From: Candidatus Aminicenantota bacterium
GTDB taxonomy: Bacteria > Acidobacteriota > Aminicenantia > Aminicenantales > Aminicenantaceae
Length of the DNA: 11,790 nt
Reading direction: 5' to 3'
Assembly: GCA_030633795.1 (NCBI GenBank)
Contig: DAOWCB010000014.1
Coordinates: 1-11,790, forward strand
Program-made: the position numbers and the translations under genes
Part shown: positions 6,910 to 11,790 of the stretch, piece by piece
How positions within the stretch are numbered: position 1 is the first letter of the stretch
Layout: every line of letters begins with the position of its first letter
Notes under the pieces: generated by a model
The model's input: only the letters and a program-made list of their open reading frames with translations
What the model was told of the DNA's origin: nothing
The model's database searches: none

Positions 6910-9664
6910 CGCCTTTTTTGATCCAGTCGGGGGCTGGCATACCCTTGAGATAATGGTCGAAGTACTCTTTCATTTTTATCGAATAATCCAATTTGTTCGG
7001 ATACTTTTTCAGGTGATGAGGTTCGCCTCGGTACTGGAGGAAAATGCAGTCCTTTTGGAGGCGGCGCATAGCCAGATAAAGCTCGATGCCCTGGTACCAG
7101 GGCACTGCCCCGTCCTCATCCCCGAACTGGATGAGCAAAGGCGTCTGGATCCGGTCGGCAAAAAACACCGGCGAGTTTTCGATATAACGTTCGGGATATT
7201 CCCACAGGCTCCCGCCGATCCGGCTCTGCTCCTGTTCATACTGCATCTGGCGGGCAAGGCCTGATTCCCACCGAATGCCGCTGTAGGCGCTGGTCATATT
7301 AGAGACCGGGGCGCCTGCCACAGCCGCCGAAAAAATATTGGTCTGCGTGATCACAAAAGCAGCTTGGTATCCACTCCATGAATGGCCATGGAGACCGATT
7401 CCTTTTGGATCAGCCACTCCCATGTCGATCAGTTTCTGCACCCCAGGAACAAGGCATTTTGTGGCCGAATACCCTGGATGGCCGACGTCGAACCACACAT
7501 CCGGCAGGAATACCGCATAGCCGTTGCTGGTGTAAAACGGAAAATTCGGCCTATGGTTCACCCTCATCTGGTTGAATTCAAACATCCGCTGGGAGAAAAA
7601 GTGATAAAAATACACGATGACGGGGTATCGCTTGCTTTTTTCGTAATTTGCGGGTTTAATCAGGACCCCCTGCAAAGGAATGCCGTCTATGCTGTTCCAT
7701 TCCACGAGTTCGGGAGTTCCCCAGGCAAATTCACTTATCTGGGGATTGACATCGGAAATCTTTTTCGGCTCAGAAAATTTCAAATCGGCTACCCACAGAT
7801 CAGGGAATTCTTCGAAGCTTTCCCGTGTGTACATCAGGACGTCTGCTTTTTTGGCTTTGGTCTGGAATTTAAACTTCTTATTTTCCTCGAGGAGCTTTGT
7901 TACCGCTCCTTTCCCGATCTCACAGGAGTAAAAACCATGGTTCTTTTTTTTGTTGTGGTAGGAGGACAGCCAAAGCTTTTCGCCATTTTCAAAGTATTGT
8001 TTTTCTCGATCTAACCTCAGCACTCGGAAAGTCATCTCGGCTTGTCGCCCTTTGCCGCCCGTGATGTTTTTGGCCTCCCCGGTCACTGTCATAAACTGCC
8101 AGATGTCGTATTTGTCGTAGATCAGGACAAATACATCATCTTTTCCCCATCCCGCTATCCTGTAGCTTGGCGCCATTTCTGGATAGTCATGGTCCTCATC
8201 ATAAAAAGGCACATCTATTTTTTCGGTAAGGTTTTTTGTGTTCCCGGTTTTTCCATCATAAAGATACCAATGTTTATCATCAAAATAGACGACATACCGG
8301 CCTTCAGACGAAAGAGAAGAACGATCTTCGAGTTTTGCAGCGACATTCTGCCGTTTGCCATCCTTTAAATTCACAAGATAAAGATCCTCCAGACGGCCGT
8401 ACCATGTGATTTCCTTTTGATAGGGGATATTGGAACGACCTAAAGCAAAATCAGGATTATCATTCAGATCCACCTGGAGCATATCCCTGTCGGCAAGTTG
8501 GACAAAACGTTTGGAATCGACATGGTAAACGGCTGTGAAGGTCCGGTCTTTGGTTCGTGACCACTGGATTTTATCGTTGGTCTTTATCAGCGGATCATTC
8601 CAGTGCCAGACATCCAGTTCTCTTTTTTCGAGGATCTTTTGTGTATCGAAAAGGTCCGATTCTTCAAAGTCCTTTTTTTCCTCTTTTTGTTCTGGCTTTT
8701 GTGTGGCCTGATGGATCTCCAGAGGTTTGAAACCGAAAAAGAGGCGCTTTCTGTCTCTGCTCCAGGAGATTTGATTCTTTTCGGGAATCATCCATCCCTT
8801 GGGCGCCACATCCGCTCCGACAGCCCGCGTTTTCTCCTTTGAATTTCCGTCCCAAATCCAGAGGGAAAAATGCCCAACTTCACCTTCAACGGCACTGGCA
8901 AGAAAAGCCAGGAGGCTACCCTTTTCTGTCCAGGAAAAGCCAGAAAATTTTGCACCTTCACGTTGGATAATCGGCTTTTGTGGCAATGACTCCTGAGTCA
9001 GGCCCAGATAATGAAGACCATCCTCACTTCCATTCGGACCTGATACAGTGAAAGCGAGATATTTGGAGGAACTATCAAAGGAATAGGCCAGGACATTCGG
9101 AATTTTTTTCTCTTTTCCGTTTTCTAACTGGCGCATGATTAAAAAGCTTCCGGTTTTCTTTGAAGCTTCACCCTCTTTTTTTTGGGGCTTTTCTTCCTCT
9201 TTATGGTGGAGATAGGCTATCCATCGGGAATCATCCGCAAAAGCAAAACTTTGCACATTTTCAACATGCACGACTTCGCCGGTCGCAGCCTCCAGGAGGG
9301 CCATTCCCTGCTTGGGCCTATCCTTTGGAGTCTTCTCCATCTCCACGGCTTTGGGTCGTACGATCATAGCGATCCATTTCGTATCTTTCGTAATCTGGGG
9401 CTGGTGGCCACTTGGGACAACGAACTTTGCACCATTTTTAAGGCCGTGTACTACGACCTCCCCATCTCCTCTGTCGGGTTGGGTGCCATATGCTAACCAC
9501 AATCCATTCTCGGAAATCACAGGATTCCGGATTTCCTTGAACTTCATGACATCTCCGAAGGTCAGAATTTTCTTTTGGGCCGCTTGGTATGGAGAAGCAA
9601 ACAGTAAAATAACAGTGATGAGAAAAATGACAGCGAAAAATTTCAAAGATGATTTGTGCAACAT
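6890..9664 (-). CDS. Exported S9 prolyl-oligopeptidase-family serine peptidase
   Basis: The start is placed at the ATG at 9662-9664, giving 924 aa with a signal peptide (MLHKSSLKFFAVIFLITVIL, cleavage near residue 29 after QAA) and AGGAGAG six bases upstream. The open frame extends to 9730, but that ATG lacks a ribosome site and lies inside the probable promoter. Residues about 35-650 are a beta-propeller-like region of WD/PD40-type blades (ISENGLWLAYG, ADDSRWIAYL, SSEGRYVVYF). It contains two Lys/Glu-rich insertions near 175-190 and 355-380. The alpha/beta-hydrolase domain fills about 655-924. Its triad is Ser762 in GHSWSGYQ, an Asp in FGDEDGAVPW (849 or 851) and His883 in GEPHHLKK. GGSLWEYPERYIENSPVF and AVPWYQGIELYLAMRRL are hallmarks of this bacterial S9 subfamily. 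It should cleave short peptides in the periplasm. It is the first gene of the minus-strand run and lies 39 bp before the M14 peptidase. Confidence 0.95.
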   Translation of the reverse strand: MLHKSSLKFFAVIFLITVILLFASPYQAAQKKILTFGDVMKFKEIRNPVISENGLWLAYGTQPDRGDGEVVVHGLKNGAKFVVPSGHQPQITKDTKWIAMIVRPKAVEMEKTPKDRPKQGMALLEAATGEVVHVENVQSFAFADDSRWIAYLHHKEEEKPQKKEGEASKKTGSFLIMRQLENGKEKKIPNVLAYSFDSSSKYLAFTVSGPNGSEDGLHYLGLTQESLPQKPIIQREGAKFSGFSWTEKGSLLAFLASAVEGEVGHFSLWIWDGNSKEKTRAVGADVAPKGWMIPEKNQISWSRDRKRLFFGFKPLEIHQATQKPEQKEEKKDFEESDLFDTQKILEKRELDVWHWNDPLIKTNDKIQWSRTKDRTFTAVYHVDSKRFVQLADRDMLQVDLNDNPDFALGRSNIPYQKEITWYGRLEDLYLVNLKDGKRQNVAAKLEDRSSLSSEGRYVVYFDDKHWYLYDGKTGNTKNLTEKIDVPFYDEDHDYPEMAPSYRIAGWGKDDVFVLIYDKYDIWQFMTVTGEAKNITGGKGRQAEMTFRVLRLDREKQYFENGEKLWLSSYHNKKKNHGFYSCEIGKGAVTKLLEENKKFKFQTKAKKADVLMYTRESFEEFPDLWVADLKFSEPKKISDVNPQISEFAWGTPELVEWNSIDGIPLQGVLIKPANYEKSKRYPVIVYFYHFFSQRMFEFNQMRVNHRPNFPFYTSNGYAVFLPDVWFDVGHPGYSATKCLVPGVQKLIDMGVADPKGIGLHGHSWSGYQAAFVITQTNIFSAAVAGAPVSNMTSAYSGIRWESGLARQMQYEQEQSRIGGSLWEYPERYIENSPVFFADRIQTPLLIQFGDEDGAVPWYQGIELYLAMRRLQKDCIFLQYRGEPHHLKKYPNKLDYSIKMKEYFDHYLKGMPAPDWIKKGVPYLGK

Positions 9665-9670
9665 CGCTGG

Positions 9671-9677
9671 CTCTCCT
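9671..9677 (-). promoter_or_regulatory. Ribosome binding site fixing the S9 start
   Basis: On the minus strand this reads AGGAGAG, six bases before the ATG at 9664, and is preceded by a run of A. It decides for the start that leaves a normal signal peptide rather than the ATG at 9730. Confidence 0.75.
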
Positions 9678-9719
9678 TTTTTTTTGGATGGAATGAAATA
9701 ATTTTGGCCGAATAGGAAG

Positions 9720-9749
9720 TATATAGACATGAAAAGAAGCTTATATCAA
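9720..9749 (-). promoter_or_regulatory. Candidate promoter of the S9-M14 unit
   Basis: On the minus strand TTGATA (plus 9744-9749, five of six to the -35 consensus) is followed after 18 bp by TATATA (plus 9720-9725, four of six to the -10 consensus). Transcription would start near 9713 with a leader of about 50 nt. The site covers the alternative upstream ATG at 9730, which supports the shorter protein. Confidence 0.4.
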
Positions 9750-9785
9750 AACTGGAACAGAGGCAAATTTCTCGGACATCTGGAT

Positions 9786-9812
9786 TTGCAGATGAGGGGA
9801 GATTTGTATAAC
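9786..9812 (+). promoter_or_regulatory. Weak candidate promoter of the M48 fusion gene
   Basis: TTGCAG at 9786-9791 and TATAAC at 9807-9812 have a 15-bp spacer, shorter than ideal. Transcription would start near 9819, about 45 nt before the GTG at 9865. It lies in the 200-bp divergent region, about 37 bp from the opposing S9 promoter candidate. Confidence 0.3.
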
Positions 9813-9864
9813 ATAGTCACAAATCAGGTGAAATAGCAGACAAAAAGGAATAAAAAGGACAGCT

Positions 9865-11574
9865 GTGGAAAAAAGAACATTCCCTAAGGATTTTTACGAA
9901 ACACAAAAACAGCAGTGGCAGAAAAGCCTTTTTGTGTTTGTGATGATGATCCTGTTTTACCTGTTTGTCGTGAGTTTGATCGTTTTTTCCTTTGCGGCTA
10001 TCATCGGTCTATTCTTAAGAGAAAAACCGCTCTCTTCCACAGATACGATATTAGCCCTCGCTTTTGCCAGCGTTGTCATCGCTTTGATCATCGTCACGTT
10101 CCACTACTTCGATGCCAAAAACCACGGCGCCAAATTTATCCGCAAACGTTTGCAAGCAAAATCGCCCGATCGATCCGACCGTTATCACACACAATTCGCA
10201 AACACATTGGAAGAGATTCGGATAGCGGCAGGATTGCCCGAGGTTCATCCCTATATTCTTCCCACATTCGCCATCAACTCGATGGCCTTGATCGAACCGG
10301 ACGGAACGCCGAGTGTTTTGGTGACCGAAGGCCTTGTCGCCGAATTCACCAGGGATGAACTCCAGGCCGTGATCGCACACGAACTGGCCCATGTCGTACG
10401 GGGCGATACCTACTACATCACGCTGGTGTGCTCGCTGGTCAATTTTTTCGAAAGATTGCGGGATGCCTCAAAGCCGGAGACACACCCTGAAGCCACTGCC
10501 TATTCCGGGCAATCCAGTGTAAGCGGAGCACCCTTTGTTTGGGTGGCCCTTACCATCTCCACTCTCATCATGCACCTTCTGAGCACACTCATCAGCCGGC
10601 AAAGGGAAATCCTGGCCGATGCGGCAGCAGTGGAATTCAGCCGGAATCCCACGCCCCTCGCCCGTGCCATCTACAAGGCCCACCTGAAAAATTCCTTTGT
10701 GGGAGATTTTAGCGTCGCCTACAGCCCGTTGCTGATCGTTCCTCCACGTTCCACAGGAATTACGGACGGATTCTTCTCCCGGTTGTTCAACACCCATCCT
10801 CCTTTGATGAGAAGAATCCGGTCGCTTGCAGATATGGTACCGACTCGGCCCGCTAAAATCATCCAAGAGGTCTGGAATATCCACAAGAGCCGGGAAAAAG
10901 CCCGGATCGTTCTCTCCTCCAAAGAAGAGGTTCAGGCCAAAAAGGAGGACAAGCCTGAACCAAAGGATATCGACGCCCAAGAAGGAAAAATATGGATGAT
11001 TCAAAATCCGGAAGGGGACTGGGAGGGTCCCCACGCTCTCCCAGATCTTCTCCTCCTGGACCTTTTCCTCCCGTCTCGATGGATCAGGAACATGCAGGAG
11101 CAAATCGAGGCGCCGGCCTCAGAATTTCCCCAGATAAAAAATGCCCTTCAAAAATGGGGCAAAAGGAAAAAAACCAAGCACCCTAAAGAGAACAACTGTC
11201 CACGGTGTAATGTTCCGCTTCGCGAGAATTATTATGAAGGGATTCCGTTGAAAATCTGCCCGGAGTGTACAGGAAAAATGATCGACGCTGCTTTCATGGA
11301 ACGGATAATCGCACGAAAAGAAGTGGATTTCTCCGATCACTTGAAAGCAAAGGCTAAAGATTTTGAAAAAAACTTTTTGTTCGATCCTGTACTCCGCAAA
11401 AAAATCCATGCCGACAAATCACCTAAGATCGCTTGCCCGAATTGTGGGTCGAAGATGAGGCCCCGGCCGTACAATTACCAGTATGTGATTCCGGTGGACA
11501 AGTGCCTGCACTGTCACAAGATCTGGTTTGATGCGGATGAGCTAGAAATCCTCCAAATCCTCATCGAACATTGA
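9865..11574 (+). CDS. M48 membrane metalloprotease fused to a GYF_2-like segment and two zf-TFIIB-like zinc ribbons
   Basis: The GTG start at 9865 has AGGA at 9856-9859, five bases upstream; the product is 569 aa. Two hydrophobic helices lie near residues 21-50 and 60-80 and another near 222-245, placing the enzyme in the inner membrane. The M48 zinc site is intact: HELAH (His172, Glu173, His176) in VIAHELAHVVRGD, third ligand Glu248 in RQREILADAAAVEF, and the family's THPPLMRRI at 310-318. Residues about 340-372 are a charged linker. IWMIQNPEGDWEGPHALPDLL (about 376-396) resembles the membrane-protease-associated GYF_2/DUF4339 fold. Two Cys-x2-Cys ribbons follow: C445/C448 with C465/C468, and C524/C527 with C547/C550, the latter with IWFDADELE as in zf-TFIIB. 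HtpX-type proteases are near 290 aa, so about 240 aa are added. The protease part probably clears damaged membrane proteins; the C-terminal part may bind partners or substrates. It is divergent from the S9 gene and appears monocistronic. Confidence 0.92.
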   Translation: MEKRTFPKDFYETQKQQWQKSLFVFVMMILFYLFVVSLIVFSFAAIIGLFLREKPLSSTDTILALAFASVVIALIIVTFHYFDAKNHGAKFIRKRLQAKSPDRSDRYHTQFANTLEEIRIAAGLPEVHPYILPTFAINSMALIEPDGTPSVLVTEGLVAEFTRDELQAVIAHELAHVVRGDTYYITLVCSLVNFFERLRDASKPETHPEATAYSGQSSVSGAPFVWVALTISTLIMHLLSTLISRQREILADAAAVEFSRNPTPLARAIYKAHLKNSFVGDFSVAYSPLLIVPPRSTGITDGFFSRLFNTHPPLMRRIRSLADMVPTRPAKIIQEVWNIHKSREKARIVLSSKEEVQAKKEDKPEPKDIDAQEGKIWMIQNPEGDWEGPHALPDLLLLDLFLPSRWIRNMQEQIEAPASEFPQIKNALQKWGKRKKTKHPKENNCPRCNVPLRENYYEGIPLKICPECTGKMIDAAFMERIIARKEVDFSDHLKAKAKDFEKNFLFDPVLRKKIHADKSPKIACPNCGSKMRPRPYNYQYVIPVDKCLHCHKIWFDADELEILQILIEH

Positions 11575-11587
11575 CCTAAATTATTCA

Positions 11588-11667
11588 TAAAAAATTCTGA
11601 TAACTTCCTTCTTTTCTAATAAAATAAATTACACAAATCTATTAAAATAATTTATCAGAATTTTTTA
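11588..11667. repeat. Perfect 16-bp inverted repeat with 48-nt AT-rich loop (terminator or element end)
   Basis: TAAAAAATTCTGATAA at 11588-11603 and TTATCAGAATTTTTTA at 11652-11667 are exact inverted copies; pairing stops at the next base on both sides. The repeat starts 13 bases after the stop of the M48 gene, and the right arm ends in six T. As RNA it could form an AT-rich hairpin and act as a bidirectional terminator. The long loop and AT-only stem are poor for an intrinsic terminator, so the short terminal repeats of a degenerate or miniature element are an alternative. Confidence 0.6.
11616..11654. repeat. Imperfect 16-bp direct repeat inside the loop
   Basis: CTAATAAAATAAATTA at 11616-11631 and CTATTAAAATAATTTA at 11639-11654 match at 14 of 16 positions and are offset by 23 bp. 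Both are nearly pure A/T, so chance similarity is plausible. The second copy runs into the right arm of the inverted repeat. Confidence 0.35.
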
Positions 11668-11790
11668 CCCTCCGGGCCAGCCGATTTCACCACACCGGCT
11701 TCGTTGTAATCCATTCGCAGTATTCTTATACGGCTCCATGAATCACTTCCTCGCCGTCGCAGCAAACTCGACTGGTGAATAATCCAGGCC
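11668..11790. other. GC-richer block of unknown origin, cut by the window edge
   Basis: Composition switches sharply from the AT-rich inverted-repeat region to a GC-richer sequence at about 11668. On the minus strand GCCGGTGTGGTGAAAT (plus 11684-11699) equals the usual 5' end of bacterial tRNA-Leu, but the anticodon and T arms do not follow. One minus-strand frame is open from 11789 to a TGA at 11655 (44 codons, containing RMDYNEAGVVKSAGPEG). It ends inside the right arm of the inverted repeat. I recognise neither the frame nor the block. It may be the end of a gene, of an interspersed repeat, or of an integrated element. Confidence 0.35.

Noticed and set aside
7382..8014. Plus-strand 210-aa ORF opposite the S9 peptidase
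   Set aside because: It lies wholly antisense to a gene with an intact catalytic triad; length comes from codon bias of the real frame.
9665..9730. S9 gene start at the ATG at 9730
   Set aside because: No ribosome site precedes it, it lies in the promoter candidate, and the next ATG gives a standard signal peptide with AGGAGAG.
11684..11699. Complete tRNA-Leu gene on the minus strand
   Set aside because: Only the 5' acceptor strand and part of a D-arm match; no anticodon stem, T arm or 3' acceptor strand follows.
11575..11790. CRISPR array or integron attC site in the right-end repeats
   Set aside because: There is one inverted repeat and one AT-rich direct pair only, with no regularly spaced identical repeats and no attC-type core sites.

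Overview
The window is the border of one operon plus a dense cluster of exported peptidase genes from a diderm (Gram-negative-type) bacterium. The large M14, S9 and S8 enzymes belong to subfamilies typical of Acidobacteriota/Aminicenantes and Bacteroidota-like peptide degraders. I see no Bacteroidota-style C-terminal sorting domain, base composition is moderate, and Shine-Dalgarno sites are strong, so I lean to an Aminicenantes/Acidobacteriota-like genome. That placement is inference; no rRNA or other taxonomic marker is present.

Layout. Positions 2-829 (+) are the 3' end of an NqrF-like flavin reductase that enters from the left. A short AT-rich convergent gap follows. The minus strand then carries five genes, described in transcription order (right to left): a 924-aa S9 prolyl-oligopeptidase-type serine peptidase (9664-6890), an 842-aa M14 zinc carboxypeptidase (6850-4322), a 248-aa exported metallo-beta-lactamase-fold protein (4248-3502), a 592-aa secreted S8 subtilase with a C-terminal fibronectin-like domain (3297-1519), and a 191-aa outer-membrane beta-barrel protein (1499-924). 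Each has an N-terminal signal peptide. The spacings (39, 73, 204 and 19 bp) suggest an S9-M14 unit, an MBL gene that may have its own promoter, and an S8-barrel unit. A divergent 200-bp control region separates the S9 gene from a plus-strand membrane protease (9865-11574), which is an M48 (HtpX/Ste24-like) protease fused to a GYF_2-like segment and two zf-TFIIB-like zinc ribbons.

The right end (11575-11790) has no convincing gene. It holds a perfect 16-bp inverted repeat with a 48-nt AT-rich loop, then an abrupt change to a GC-richer block. On the minus strand that block contains a 16-nt match to the usual 5' end of tRNA-Leu and a 44-codon open frame running off the window.

Working together (inference): the secreted subtilase could make the first cuts in proteins, the M14 and S9 enzymes could trim the peptides in the periplasm, and the beta-barrel could sit in the outer membrane near the secreted protease. 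The M48 fusion is probably a membrane quality-control enzyme. The two most unusual things here are the M48-GYF-double-zinc-ribbon architecture and the inverted-repeat/GC-shift structure at the right edge. No CRISPR array, complete RNA gene or transposase was seen.
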